From Stereum hirsutum FP-91666 SS1 (taxonomy: Eukaryota; Basidiomycota; Agaricomycetes; Russulales; Stereaceae), in NCBI RefSeq assembly GCF_000264905.1, contig NW_006763145.1:65261-129260 (forward strand): a stretch of DNA of 64,000 nucleotides, given 5' to 3'. Position numbers and translations under genes: made by a program. Within the stretch, counting starts at the first letter, position 1. Every line of letters begins with the position of its first letter. The notes beneath the pieces are model-generated. The model searched no databases. It was not told where the DNA came from and saw only the letters and a program-made list of their open reading frames with translations. Shown piece by piece: positions 12,304 through 25,673 of the stretch.

Positions 12304-15300
12304 ATCGGAATCCGGACCAGCGGGGCAAGGTAGTTTAGTTCAGTAGAGTAGATCGTTATTCAAAGCGTGCTTATCCCATCCGTCGCAGAAGGAATGTGCT
12401 TGTTTTGTGCCTACATATAAATCAGTCCATCCGTTGAAAATAAATAAGCATTCCTGTAGGAGCATTGACTTCTTCAGACTTTCCTCGATTGTCGTGCAGT
12501 TCCCCTATCGGCTCGGACAAGTGAAGAACCTGTGCGGGGGAAAAAACCGAAACAGCAAATTCAACGCCACGGTGGCACCTTCCCTACCTCGGTGCCATGG
12601 GACCGATCATGGCAATTCCCGCGCAGCCAAAAACAAATGCGATGCGCATTGCTCTTCACGAAATCAACACGAAACTACTTACCATCTGCTATATGGCTGG
12701 CAACCAACTCCTCAGCGTCACTCCGCCCGCTGAATTTGACCATGCGCAAGTCGATACGTATAATATCTGTCCTCGACTTTAATCTTGGGACGTCTGGCCT
12801 CTTGCTCTCATACAGTCTGACGACACTCAGAGCCTCAGCCTTCCGCTACTTTCGTCGATGTCAACATAGGTCCCACATTCTGTGCTCGTTTACCAGCTCA
12901 AATGCTACTCAGACTCCAACACCTGACGCCCGCAGAAACGTGGAAGATGAAATTCTTGGCTGCAAAACCACCAATTGCCCACCGGCGCTCGATCTCCCAA
13001 CAATAGAGAAGCTGGCCACGTGAGCCATCCCGCGCCTGATGAGATTAGCGCTTAGGTGATCGCTCGCTCGCCTCCTAATACGCCTCGTTTCCGCTTTCTT
13101 TTTCGTTCTCTACGTACTTTGTACGTACTGGCAGCTCCGAATCTCTACCTGCTAGCTTCCCTCTCAATAAATTGAACCTTGTTCTCTGTGGTACAACTTC
13201 GTCCTGTCCTGACCCTCCCAGCGATAAGGGCAGATTGTCTAGTCGGATTCCCCTTGAGCTCAACCTCACCGCACTGCTATTACTAGCCGCAACTTATACC
13301 TCTTCAGACCACCACACCAACATCTCATTGCTACTTTGTCGTACTCTATTACTGGAAAATTCAATATGGACAGAAAACCTGACAGAACGACGAAGACACG
13401 TTTATCAGACCGGCGAAGCCCACCACTCACTCTCCCAATACCCCATAACGATCAAGAAGTAAACCATCCGTCTCCCTTGAGGAATGGCAGAGTGTCACTC
13501 GGAGACATATGGAAATTGGGCGTATGAAATCAGCGCTCAACAGACCCTCATTACTGTTTAAAGTCCGTTTACTTCCCACACCCTCTCTTAGAGCTATAGC
13601 TAACAGGAGACGGCGGGTAGTTCACAGTTGAAGGATCCAATGCGAGGGTTTCTCCACTCCTTAGGGATTGAACCATCATCCTGTTCCTCAACGCCCGATA
13701 TCTGATCCTCAACAACATCCATTCCAACCTCCGCTCGCTCGCTTCGCAGATCTTACCGCCTCCACATCTTACATCACTTACTCGTACTCACCCCCACCGA
13801 AACTCACCCATCCAAAACCAGTAATATTCTTGCGCACTGGCGCGCTCTCATCGAGTGTTCCGTCGCGCACAGTCAAGAGCCGCACTCGAGCGATCATTTG
13901 AGTGGTAGAGAACATTGCGTGGTGGCTTGTGAGATGTTGGTGATCAGGATCAAGGAGGTACATGCGGAGGTTGGCTGGATGTTGCTTGGATGGCGGGATG
14001 TAGAAGAGGAAGAGGGGCGTTTTTCGAAGGCGCTTCAGAGGTCATTAGAGCAGAGAGTCAGTTCGCGTCTGCTTTGGCTTCGCTTGTGTGCGGAGAGCTT
14101 ATGTCGTACGTTAGCGTATGATCGGCTGGCGGGACTACGGGATGCGAATTGAGAGAAGTTATATTGTCTATAATTGGAGCATGCGACGAGGACGTTGAAC
14201 CATCCGGACGACTCGCTACCTTCGTACAGACTTCCTATACATGGTCGAGAACGGTGACGTCTGCGTCGATTTTCTCAAAGCCCACGTATGCCACTTTTCA
14301 TCTTTTCCGCCTGGTCTCTACAGCTTACAAACACTCTATTGCTGACATGTGTGATCTAGTGCCACTTCCGCGAAGCAGAGCTCGACCTCCGCTTTCAACA
14401 ATATATGTCCCGCGCAACAACGCTCGTCAAAATACTCTTCGTCGTGTCATTGTGTGCGTCCATGCATGATACCGCACGGATCTCATCGAAGAAAGTACAT
14501 TCTCTCTACTTTCAATTACTACGTTCATGGTATCTGTGCTAGGTCTGTTTACGCGACGCCATATCATCTGCTTCCTCTCCCGCTCCCCTTTATTTCTCTG
14601 CATAGAGAAAAATCTACTGGAAGTCAAATAGAGCATAGAGCATACGGGATGAAGAAGCAGTTGAAATTAGTCACTTTCAAGACATCTGTGGTGCGTGGTG
14701 TCTATTCTTTTCCGTATTCCTGTTCCTGATGTGTTTGAGCTCAGACCCCGATGCGTTTCGAATGACCTATGCGTGAATGTCGTGATGGCAGGCATTCTAG
14801 TGTTTGTACCTTTTTAACTCATGCATGAGGGCTCTGCCCAAGGTTTTTCTGAGGTGCTCTTGATGAAGTGCACGTATAGAGAAATCGCTATCAGAATCAA
14901 CGATGACCGGACGGTACAAACAAAATAGACGCACCGACGAGAGACGAAAGTCACGGTATCTATCCATCCAATCTTGCATCGACGATGCAAGAAGCATTGC
15001 ACCATCTACGACGAGCGCCAATTTACTCGTCTTGTCCGCCAATACATTTATGTACGCACGTCCCAACCTTCGGGTCCTCGTCTGCTCATCCTCTCCTCCA
15101 TCCATCCATTAGCACAGGCGACTCAGCGACAAGTTTCTACTTCGGCGAGATGCATAATCTCATAAATGACATCGTTTACCGGGTTTGTGGCATAGCAGTC
15201 GGCGTCCCGAACATTTGTGGATATATTTGCATTGCTCGTACGGTCAGTGTGGTTTTTACTGACAGACATTGTGGGAAAAAAACAAGGACAGTAAAAACAA

Positions 15301-15768
15301 CGCAATGATAGGAATACCGTGGGCAGAACTTGGACCAATATCTGGAGTGGCGTAGCACGAGAGCGTTTACTATTAGCGCGAATTTACGTGGAGACAACGG
15401 TTGATGAGTGAAAGAGAGGCACAAACGAGGAACATGTATATCGAGGTGTTCAAGAGAAATTCCAAATTCTGCATGACTCTTTTGCGCATGTGAGATGCCG
15501 GGGCCACCTTGCCCTCCACACATGTATGACAAGTCGGGACAATCATCTCGGTCAAGACCTCGTTGGGACCATGTTCTCACATTCTTGTCGAAGACTGTAC
15601 ATGAGTTCAGAGAGGATCCAGTGCATGCGGTACACGGAAAGCTGAAAAATATTTTGCAATACAATTTACAACAGATGATAGCGCCGTACACGAGTTACAG
15701 TCACGTTCGTCCAAGCTGCGCGACCACCACTATGAGTTCCTTTTTGGGCTTCTATTCACCCTGGCCCT
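12304..15768. other. Long gene-poor interval (3.5 kb)
   Basis: I cannot support a gene here. Several short frames exist, for example at 13668-13901 and 13898-14152 on the plus strand and 15176-15691 on the minus strand, but none shows a recognisable domain or a consistent chain of spliced exons. The interval may hold a decayed gene near 13.7-14.2 kb, where frames are richer in charged and aliphatic residues. Confidence 0.35.
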
Positions 15769-17049
15769 CTACTTCGGCAACTCTTTCTCCAACAATAGCA
15801 AGCGATCCAACGTGTCAGCCACCATCTTGTCGAGCGAGGTGAAGGTTAAGTTGAGGTCCTTTTGAGCTTTAGAATTATCGTACTTGAACGACGTGTCGAG
15901 CTTGACCTTCGAGACATCCACCTCAGCCAGCTTGTCAGCCTTCAGCTCCGGGTGAGTGCGCCCCATGACGTCGACGAAGAGCTCGGGTTTCTAGAGGATG
16001 TAGATCAAGACGTTGAGGCATCTGCATTAACTGCCTTGTCAGGTAAAGGTCGACTGAGTCACTCACGTAAGTCCCGCCAATAAGGAGATAACGTTGACCC
16101 TTTGCGGCGTCGAGCTCAACCGCCCGGACATGAGCCAAGGCGACGTCACGTACGTCAACGAATACCGGGAACCCGACGGCCGGGACGCCGGACTTGAAGG
16201 TCCCGTTGGCCATGTTCCAGAAGTACTGGATGGACGTGTTTAGGGCCGACATAGATTTCAAAGGGTGGATGGGGGGCCCAAAAGTACCGCTAAGTATGAT
16301 GAGACGATCAACAACCGGTAAGCAGGCCATGTAAGAACAAAAATATACCAGGGACATATGGCAGATCCTTCCCAGGCCGGCTTTTCCTCCTTAATGTAGT
16401 CCCAGAATGCACGCTCAGCAAGTGGCTTAGAGGAGCGGTAAACAAAAGCCGGTGTAGAGGAGGCTTTGGCTTCCTCGTACGTGACAGGATTCCAGTCCTC
16501 ACTCTTGTGGACGTGGTCAGGAGGAGCTGCCGGGTCGACAATGGAGGCGAAAGAGGACGTGAAGACGACTCGCTTGATCCTGGGCTCCAACCTAGTCGCC
16601 TCAACGAGGTTCCTGGTTCCTTGGATGGCAGGAATGAGGATATCCTTCTCGTTATCCTGTATCACTAGTTATTATAATGCTAAGCGAGAGAAACGTGGAT
16701 GACCGGGCTCACGGTATGGTTCCAATGAGCGGGGGAGGCAATGTGGGCAACAATATCGCACCCCTTGATGGCCTCGTCGAAAGCACCGGGAGCTATCATG
16801 TCTTCAACGACAGCGTACTGAAATTTTGACTTGAAGGCGGGAAAGAGCGAGATCCATTCCTCGGCTTTGCCTGCGGAACGAGCTGTTCCCTTTACCGTGT
16901 ACCCCGCTTCAAGAAAAGCTTTAGCGGTGTGGGTAGCAATGAAGCTGGGCAAGCATCGAGAAAGCGATGAGTGACCGGGGCGAAGGATGAGCACAGGAGC
17001 ACACAACGTACCCAGTGATGCCAGTAACAAGAACGACACCGTGAGACAT
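15769..17049 (-). CDS. Extended short-chain dehydrogenase (dihydroflavonol-reductase-like)
   Basis: NAD(P)-dependent epimerase/reductase of the extended SDR class, similar in layout to fungal aldehyde reductases and dihydroflavonol 4-reductases. Exon 1 encodes MSHGVVLVTGITG, the TGxxGxxA nucleotide-binding motif being completed across the first intron (ITG-FIATHTA). Further on come DIVAHIASP, RVVFTSSFASI, the catalytic YRSSK (YxxxK) with its upstream Ser, and GFPVFVDVRDVALAH. The C-terminus is LEKELPK. The gene appears intact with several short introns. In the pathway it could reduce a ketone or aldehyde of the sesquiterpenoid, but the substrate cannot be read from sequence. It is convergent with the flavin reductase across the gene-poor interval and divergent from the methyltransferase. 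Confidence 0.83.
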
Positions 17050-18081
17050 GTCGAATGGTTCGATGGCTGAAGGTGTTGCAGAGATATACTTGCGAGTCGC
17101 AGAGAGGAACTAAGTGGTATCTTGTACCCCAGTCTCGAGCCTTAAAGTGAGAAAGTTGGTGTGAACGCCTCCAGACCCATGCGTCGTGTGCCATCGCAGC
17201 CTGACCCACTTGCAGCCCGAGCGACGCGGGATTGCATCTATTCTAACCATCGCGCGAAGAACAACAGAGTGATAGTGAACAAATTAGGCATGAGTATCAC
17301 CGTAACGTAGGCTCTTCACGAGAGATGCACGCTTACAGATCCCTCAGCCGCTCAAGGCCCCAAGTTCACATCCGGTAAGCCCATATCTCTGGACCTCTCG
17401 TCAATGTCATTTCTGATATGCGATCATCGCATGCACAACTAGAAGGGGATTCACATACCCTAATACATGGTTCGGCGGATATTCCACTACTAATTGGGTG
17501 GTAGCCGTTCGATGACCTTGATCTTTACGACGCCAAAGCTTGGTCAAAGCGCAGGTCCACAGTACTTTGGTCCAGCGGTTCATTTGATCATTTCAAACTA
17601 AACCGCTGCAACTGATGCCGTTGTGACTGAAATAGTATACTGATTTAGAGCCCGGTCTCAAGAGCCCCATCCAGCAGCGAAGGGACAACTCAGAGTCTAC
17701 TTTAGGTTCAGCGGTGGACTCGGACTTAAGACGTAGCCGTTTCGGCTGACCCCGGCCGGCGGCCCGCTGCGAGTGCAACGGAGTTTACGCCTTCTCGAAG
17801 GATCTTTCCGTCCAAGTCCTTTCACCCCTCCTGGGTTCAAGCTCAAGGACGCTCACTATTGGGCTCCCACAAGGCTGAGGAACAGTAGACTGCTACTTTG
17901 ATGCAGGTCCACACAAGTCAGAAAATATCGGTTTAGTCTCAGGCTGACTCATGTGCACCACTGGGAAGTGATCGAGGGACGAGCGACTGACTTATAGGCC
18001 AGCATGAACGATTTTTGGTTTTGAGTCTGCTCCCGTGTTCAAAATATCTCTGGCTGGGCAACAACCCTATTCAAGTGTAAC
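17050..18081. other. Intergenic, divergent promoter region
   Basis: About 1 kb lies between the SDR (-) and the O-methyltransferase (+), which are transcribed away from each other. No gene, RNA or repeat is recognised. It presumably contains both promoters. Confidence 0.45.
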
Positions 18082-20068
18082 ATGGCCAACGAGCTTGCTG
18101 CGCTCTCCTCTTTGGTATCTAAAGGCACTGAGACCATCATCCAAACGTACTCAGATCGTGGTCGAACATTCCCCACGCTCGACGACCCGAAGGGCCCCTC
18201 TGCCATCGAGGATGATCGCCAACTCGCGGAAACCATCAATATCGTTCTTGCGGCTGCTGCTCAACTCATCGAGATGTAATGTATCTTCTACACAGTGACT
18301 ACATTCACCACTCATAGTTCTTTTCGTCTCTAGGCTGCGCAAACCGTCGGATGTTATCATGGACACGGTTTACGCAGTACGCTGCTTCATCTATCTGTTT
18401 ATGGATGCTTGCTGAGTTTGTTGATATATCAAAGATGCATGTCACTCCTGCCCTCAGGATCGCTGTAGAGACCGGAATTGCGGAGCTTCTTAGAGAATCT
18501 GAACCAGAGGTGGGCCATCTGTGATCTCACCGGATACCACGATGTGAACACAGGGCTCATCTGAAGTGGTCAAATGCGCTCTATAGGGCCTTCACATTGA
18601 CGACTTCGGTAAATTTATAGATGTCGACAAAGACAAGCTAGGTACATGCGCTGCTTGCTGTTACCCAACGAAGATGCTGACACATCTCACAGGTCGCTGT
18701 CTACGGTTTTTGTGTGCACGCCATATCTTCAAGGAAGTCAGGCCCAATGTTTTTGCCAACAACAGAATATCGGCTATGCTTGACACCGGCAAGCCTCATG
18801 AAGCGATCAGGTCTCGGTGCGTTACGGACTGTGTGCGAATCTCCTTCGACTGACGAGCTATGCCCTATGTTGCAGTCCGCTTGATAAATTCGAGAATATC
18901 GCTGATGGAACTATGGCAGCCTTCGTGTCTCATGCGTAAGCCTATCACACCCTTCTTTTCCTTGGTTTCTTCATTGAGTCCATTGTCAGTGCATGCGATC
19001 CTCTGTCTCGGGGCTCTGTCGAATTAGTGTCATATCTACTTGACCCCGCCTCGTCCTACTCCACTGATCCGAAGATAACCCCCTTCTCTCGTGGCGTAGG
19101 CGAACCGAGTGATTGGTTTGACTACATCGAACGTCCCGGCAATGAAAGACTTCTCAAGAACTTCGGTGCCGCCATGAACGTTAGCACCTTCTTGTTCCCG
19201 AAGGACGTCGTCACAACTGGTGAGCTTCCACCTGTATCACTCCAAAATGCCACGACTGACTATGTCCGCCAGCGTTCGACTGGGGTTCACTGGAGAAAAA
19301 CGAGGTCGTCGTGGATGTTGGCGGCGGTATCGGTAGTTGCACATTGCCGTTGGCGCGTGCTTTTCCTCACCTTAAGTATGTGGTACAGGACCGTGCACCC
19401 GTCGTCGAGCAGGGTCTCAAGGTATGCTTCCCGTTCGTATGTTTTCTATAATGTAGGTAACCAAAACACCCTCCTCGCACAGTTCTGGGAATCCGAGCAT
19501 CCGTTGGCCTTGAAAGAGGGACTGGTCCGGCTTGAGGGTGAGCAGTTTTCATAACGAAGTCAAATTTGTCGTCTAATTAATTGCTATAGCTCATGACTTT
19601 TTCCAACCTCAACCAATCCACGAGCCACGTGTCTTCCTGTTGCGGTTTGTGCTGCATGATTGGCCAGATGTGCCCTCTCGACGCATTTTGCAGCATCTTC
19701 GCCAAGCCGCTGGCCCTTCGACGAGGGTGATCTTGCTCGAATGGATTGTTCCGTATACGTGCACTGTACCCGACAATGACAGTATCAAGAATGTTCCCGG
19801 GAGCGAGTCCCCACCCGTCCCATACCCCCTTCTTCCTTCGCTGGGGCCTGCATCCTCTCACATATATTTCGCCGACATGAGGGTAATGTTTTCCTATCTA
19901 TGATGCATGACTTGTGCGATGACACATAATACTCCATAGATGATGAACTCCTGCAATGCTCAGGAGAGGACAATTGGTCAGTGGATTAAGGTTGCTGAAG
20001 GGACGGGTTGGAAGTTAGAGAGTGTGAAGCGTGGCCCGCTTTGTGCTTTGATCTATCGCCCGGAATAG
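18082..20068 (+). CDS. SAM-dependent O-methyltransferase (COMT-like)
   Basis: Class I O-methyltransferase of the caffeate/aflatoxin O-methyltransferase type. The model starts at MANELAALSSL and uses about ten small exons. The N-terminal helical dimerisation region includes ALRIAVETGIAELL. The SAM site is VVVDVGGGIGS, followed by QDRAPVVEQG. The catalytic base lies in LRFVLHDWPD (His), followed by ILQHLRQAAGPSTRVILLEW. The last exon ends LCALIYRPE. All main blocks are present, so the enzyme is probably active. It would methylate a hydroxyl on the pathway product or intermediate. It sits upstream of GMC1 in the same orientation, separated by 1.6 kb. The presence of a methyltransferase with P450 and GMC enzymes is usual in fungal terpenoid clusters. 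Confidence 0.85.
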
Positions 20069-21715
20069 GCACGTTTGGAGAGTGCATTGTTATGACCTTA
20101 CGTCTGTTACATACGTATCGCACATTCAACATGTGTCGCAGTTGGTTCTCAATATCTAGTACTGTAGTACTGCATATTTTGACAAGTTGCAGCCTTTGCT
20201 AAGCCTTCATTATTGTTTCAAGTTTTATTTGGCAAAGTTAACCGCTTGTATTCTTGGTCTCGTGTGTGTCTGGCAGGATCTCACGAAGAAAATTGTTTTC
20301 TCTACTCGCTTTGATCCACTTCGAACTTGCTCACAGCGAAGTCGGAACTGACGGTGTTATGCAGATGTAGTTCAAGTTCTACACAACCCCCTCTCGTGGA
20401 TAGTTGACCACTGCCGCCACGCTCGGCGCCCCCGGCTCTCGCCGGCGCTATGCAAATGCAGCACGTGCATTTATCATGGGCGCTTTGCACATAGTTGGTC
20501 AATCGCCCGCGAGCTCTGGCCGTTTGTGTACTGCGTCCTTTGCCCAGTACAACCTCGACCTCTCCTCATCCCCTCACTCACACTCATTGCAAACCGTCTT
20601 GTGACCAACCGTGTTTTCTCACGTCAGCATGCTCGCATCTCAATCTTGGATATACCGAAGTCAACGGACATACTTCGCTTCCCATGACACTGATCTCAGG
20701 GCAACCACTGTCTGTGTTATGGGACTGATTGGGAGAATATGAGAAGAGGGATGTTGGCCCGTGGCTATCCATCACGCAAGCGCGGTACGGGCGCACGTTT
20801 AGGTGAGTGGACTCGTCCGCACCTCGGAAGGGTACGTATAGGTTACTGCTAGCAGGACTTGAGGTTCACTGGCAGCTCGGTTCGCACCGGAGCTACTTTG
20901 CACAGCTGCGACCGATATTGTACTCTATTTGTGTTCTGCAGGGCCGACGTGGAGTTGACAGCTCAGCAGAAATTCTTACGGAAAGCTAGCATGATGGACT
21001 CAGCTCTTGTCTCAGTCGCTTCGGTATCCTCCCGAGATAATGGAAATGTCTTGGATTTATTTTCAATCAAAAAACGCTGTGATACATCGTCTAGATATCC
21101 TTGGTCTTGGGTTTATAATCGGAGAATGTACTCCAGAGCCGTTTGAAGGCAGAGTACGGACAGCAGGTTGGAACGAAACGATAGGACGGACTCAGGCACT
21201 GTGATCAATATATGTGGCGGCGTCCTGTGTATGCGGCATGCTTCACGGCATAATGAGCATCCCGCTCGATAAGACACCGCTTGCACATGAGGAAGGTCTC
21301 AGACAGATGTACTGGAAAGTCGGCAGCAGTTGGTACAGCGGCTTACAAAACCCCTCTGAATTTTCACGCGTGCCAAACAACGCCACTGACTCTGCGCTTT
21401 CGAGATGGTGTCCTCTTTTGGCCAGAAAACTACCCATCAAGGGGGTGCAATGCCTTTTTTTCGTGCTGCGAAGGCTGTAGCAAGCTGCTCTGTATGGGGT
21501 CAGGAGTATGCTTCCCCATCCATGGTCTTATTTGGCGCACTTTGATCAATCTTACGGGGCGCCTGTCGTTCTGAAACAGCCCATTTTAAACGGGTTTATC
21601 CGGACCTATAGTTGCCATTGATGCACACGATTGTTCCTCTTCCCACGAGCCGCCATTTGATTCGCCAGGACATATATCACAGACATAGTCGAAAAGACGC
21701 CTTTACAGCGTAGCC
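20069..21715. other. Intergenic, contains a diverged repeat copy
   Basis: This region separates the O-methyltransferase from GMC1. Its part from about 20860 to 21330 is related to 42400-42800 (listed separately). Outside that, no gene or RNA is supported. The last few hundred bases should hold the GMC1 promoter. Confidence 0.45.
20860..21330. repeat. Diverged dispersed repeat, copy 1
   Basis: Aligned by eye with about 42400-42800 in the same orientation. Matching landmarks in order are a short tract with GGAGTT.ACAGCTCAG, a GTCTTGGG tract, TACTCCA and a GCTTNACGGCA tract. One plus-strand frame conserves a peptide with CRA..ELTAQ in both copies, but each copy soon meets stop codons. It may be a decayed gene or transposon fragment; the source is unknown. 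Confidence 0.5.
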
Positions 21716-24286
21716 ATGCATTTTCGCAAACAACTGCTTCTGCCCACTGTGGTGCTCATTGCACCCTCCTCATTCTCCGCTCTCGCTCAGTTGGACTCGG
21801 TTGATCCAGCCTCATTTTCGTCCACGTCTTTCGATGTCATTATCGTGGGAGGAGGGACTGCAGGTTTAGTTCTAGCCAACAGGCTCTCTGCGACGTCTCT
21901 GCGCGTTGGAGTAGTGGATGCAGGCCACTACAACACTACCGGAGATCCTCTTATCGATGTCCCGTACTCTCCTGGCTACCTGATCAATGATCCATCCGCT
22001 TCGGCCATTGGGAATCCGGCGTACGACTGGGCGTTCTCCAGCATCCCCCAGGATGGGCTGCTAAATGGCACAGTAATCCCATACCCGCGGTGAGTTGTTG
22101 TGAAGACCTATGTATCTAAAATGCCGTGATCTGAGCATTTAAATCAGCGGGAAAGTATTGGGCGGCTCATCAGCGATTAATAATCTGGCGTGGCAGAGGG
22201 GCGCCCGCGAGGAATACGACTCGTGGAGCACAACTTTCGAGAACGGGCCACGGTGGAGCTTTGATGCGCTGGAGACCTTCTTCAAGCGCAGTGAAAACTG
22301 GACCTTCCCGGCCACGGGAAGTGATGCACTCGCTCCTAACACTACGGCAAGCCAACTGTCGGCACTCGCAGCAGCTCACGGAGAGGGTGGCCCCATCGAC
22401 GTCCGCTACGATAACTTTGTCACCGAGATTGATCGTGCATTCGCCCAAGCAAGTGTCAATATGGGCTTTCCCCTGAATCCAAACCCCGACGGTGGTAACA
22501 GTTCGTTCATCCCGCTCGCTGGCATTCCTAACTCTGTCGATATCAGCTCTGGAAAGCGCAGCTACGCTGCACCGGGGTACTATAGCGCTGACATTCGCGT
22601 GAGGCCGAACCTTTCTGTGCTCATGCACGCCACAGTCAGCAGGATTATATGGGATGATGTGGTGAATAACGATTCTGCGAGAGCAACGGGGGTCGAGTTC
22701 GTTGCTGGAGGCCAAACATATGTTGCGAATGCAACACAGGAGGTCATTGTATGCGCAGGTACGTGAAACGCCTCAGATATGCTTCTCAATAATTGCTGAC
22801 GATTTCCCCAGGTACTCTTAAGTCGCCGCAGGTGCTAGAACTATCCGGAGTGGGCAACGCCACACTGCTGGAATCACTTGGCATTCCAGTAGTTCTAAAC
22901 CTTCCTCAAGTCGGGGAAAACCTGATGGATCACATTCTTACTTCCACGGACTATACGATTAAAGATGGAGTGTTTAGCCTTGGTGAGTTTCTGCGCTGAC
23001 ATCTTCCAATGCGTATATGCTAACATGGCAGATGTAGATTGGTTAAGAACGAACCAAACGTACCTGCAGGAGCAGCAAGCGCTTTAGTGTGTGATCTCCT
23101 TATTTCAACTCTGGCTGCTTCTAAATAAGTATTCACAGCAACAGTACTGGGCAAGGAGCGTTCACCTATGCAACCAGAGTCACTGGATCCTGGCCCGTCA
23201 AAGATATCGTCTCTGAGGACCAGTATGCACGGATGCGCGCTTCGCTGGATGCGGAATTGGCAGCGCTAGATCTCACGCCATTGCAGCTTGCTCAGTATGC
23301 GAAGCTGAAGGACATGTTGGATAGTGGCGAGGTCGGCTGGGTGACTCCCATTGCTCTTCCCAGGGGCGGAGCGGCAAGTATCCCTATAGACGACGAGAAC
23401 TACATCACTGTCGCCGTATTCCAAATGGTACGTCCAACATTTTCAGGACGTATACATGAAAGCTAAAATTTGCAACAGCACGAATTTTCTCGTGGTTCTG
23501 TTGTAGGTCCAGCGATCTCATTCCGCTTCCCGATCGCTTGGACTCAGTCATTTCATCCAGCATATCAGCACTTCGAATTCTAGCGTTCCTCCCCAAATCG
23601 ATCCAAAATTCCTGTCTTTTACATGGGGTACGCTGACGATTCTCTCTCTCTTATATCATTAATTGATTTCTCAATCATTCTCAAGACCTGGACGTTCAAG
23701 TAGCAGCAGCCCAGTTCATCAGACGATGGGTCAACACGGAACCCGCCGCTAGCTACATCGCGGACGCAGTGACTCCCCCGGCAAATGTTGATACTGACGA
23801 CAAGTGGCGGAGCTTTGTTCTCAGCACTCTCGGGGTACGTTCTCATGTGTATATATTTTCAAGCTCGATTATTAATTCTAAACATAGTCTATCGCTCATC
23901 CCATCGGTACTCACTTCGCTTTTTGGTGCTAATTTCTTGCCGAGACTAAGACATCCACAAACAGGTACTATGCCTATGGCCCCAAAAGCAATGGGTGGTC
24001 TGTACTATACACGTATTCTGTCTCTACGTATCGGCTCTGCTAAGGACGTTTTGCATACAGGCGTTGTTGGTTCCGACCTCAAGATATACGGTCTGGCGAA
24101 CGTCCGTGTCGTCGACGCGAGCGTCATACCGTTGACTATCGGGGCACCTTTGCAGCCAACTGTATACGCGGTTGCGGAGAATGTGCGTAAATTTCACGCC
24201 ATCATACTGCCGTGCTCGACTGAGTATAAGCCTGTCAGGCTGCCTCTATAATCATGAAGGATTTAGGGGCAACATCAGTCCATTGA
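21716..24286 (+). CDS. GMC oxidoreductase 1 (secreted, FAD-dependent)
   Basis: Glucose-methanol-choline family flavoenzyme. MHFRKQLLLPTVVLIAP.. begins a typical signal peptide ending near SALA. The FAD-binding motif is [16 protein letters not shown] signature 1 is [11 protein letters not shown] and signature 2 is LKSPQVLELSGVG. An intron removes an apparent stop after QEQQAL, and about ten introns in all restore an intact frame. The C-terminal catalytic region has AHPIGTMPMAPKAMGG (first catalytic His), but at the position usually held by a second His/Asn it reads TIGAPLQPTVYA, with Pro. The protein ends AASIIMKDLGATSVH. It is a close relative of GMC3, sharing nearly every motif. It would oxidise an alcohol in the pathway or in the secretory route; the Pro makes the chemistry uncertain. 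Confidence 0.85.
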
Positions 24287-25673
24287 AATTAGCTATTACG
24301 AGCAGTGCGGTTAAGGTCTAAAATGCATTATCATCTTGAGAACAGGTCATTGTGTAAAGCCACCAGACTTGTGCGTTTTTGGCTCTGAATAAGTTGAATA
24401 ACCTACTGGGAAGAGCCCTTGGATGCGCGTGGGCGGGTAAAGGCTGCAGTTGTCTCGGGCTCTTGATAATCTCTAACCAAGTCTAGTACCACGCTAAGAC
24501 CTGGCCATGACTAGCTCACTTGCTGTGCTGCTATGCCATCACTGTTCGACCATACGCATGAGAACCGGACAGAATGAACCATGACTGAGGGCACGTAAAA
24601 GTAGAGCGAAGATGCAAAGCCGAGAGCACCACAGTGCCAGTGACGCCGAGGAGTCCCGAACAGGATGCGAGAGGCAGGTAAGTACTACATAGGTATATCA
24701 CACCGTACCGGCGTCGGTCCCACTAAGGGAACTGCCGGATCTCTGCCTGCGGCCTGCTTACGCCTCCGTTTACAATCCTTTACACCCTGAATTTGTTTCG
24801 GTCATCCTTGTTTCGAATGTACTTACCATACATACGTGACTCGAATTGGTTTCTTGTGCTGCTCTTACTTTATCCGTCCGGCCCGGCAAGGTCCTGTACC
24901 TGAGCTATGTTTGTAGCGTAGTCGGCCTATCAAACTTGTTTCCTTGTTTCCTTGCTTCTTCCCGAGCGCCACACAATCTCGCCACACCCCTACTTCTCCC
25001 CATTCAATCCCCACCAGCCCAACATGCTAAGACATCTCATAGCGTCTTGCATCATTCTAGCCTATCGTTATCAAGATTGGTGGCTTTGTGGTGCCAGGAT
25101 CCCGCGTCGTCCACGGGTTCCTTCGCTGCTATCATGCCATTCTTGTCATACCGTCGTGCTGGAAAGCTTATGGAAGACACTCGCTCAACTATTTGTGCGT
25201 ATCCCCTTATATTGTCCAAGGCAACCTGGAACTGAGCTGAGGTTGCATTCGGAGGTTGATATCCACCGAGCACCGCCTGCGTTGTATCCTAGCGTTAGAA
25301 CCTCTTCCCCGTGCACCGGCGGACCTGCATCGTAATTTAGACAAGCTCAAAGCAGCGATCACTGCTCTCAATACGCCGATCAAGGCTCCAAGCTCGCTCA
25401 ATGCCTAGTAAGTGACATATTCGCACTCTATGGACCCACCTACGGCCGTCCGTGTCATGCCATACCGAGACGAGACCGCTTGCCAATTCACTTGGACCAT
25501 TCTCATGGTCACTTGTGGTTCATCTGATCTGGAAGACTTTGTAACCCCATCCACGGATTAGCGATCCGTTAAGAGGATTTTGAGACAGGTCCATTACTCG
25601 CTTGGGCTATATTGTGACTCTACTGCTTTCAGACCAGGACTGCTTTCTCTAACATCTCTTCTCATACTCTGTC
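24287..25673. other. Intergenic, no gene supported
   Basis: Between GMC1 and GMC2, both on the plus strand. A frame near 25290-25409 gives DKLKAAITALNTPIKAPSS, which looks protein-like and vaguely resembles small secreted helical surface proteins, but I could not build a gene around it. The final part should hold the GMC2 promoter. Confidence 0.35.

Noticed and set aside
7100..12660. Possible repeat pair near 7106 and 12572 (shared GCCACNGTGGCACC and GCTCTTCACGAAA words)
   Set aside because: Only two short words match and the sequence between them does not align, so common descent is not supported.
15176..15691. 171-codon minus-strand frame in the gene-poor gap
   Set aside because: Cys/Phe-rich, no recognisable domain, and no adjoining exons in frame.
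23041..23145. Apparent premature stop in GMC1 after QEQQAL
   Set aside because: A GTGTGT donor inside the codon and a CACAG acceptor remove it and continue into NSTGQGAF in frame, so the gene is intact.
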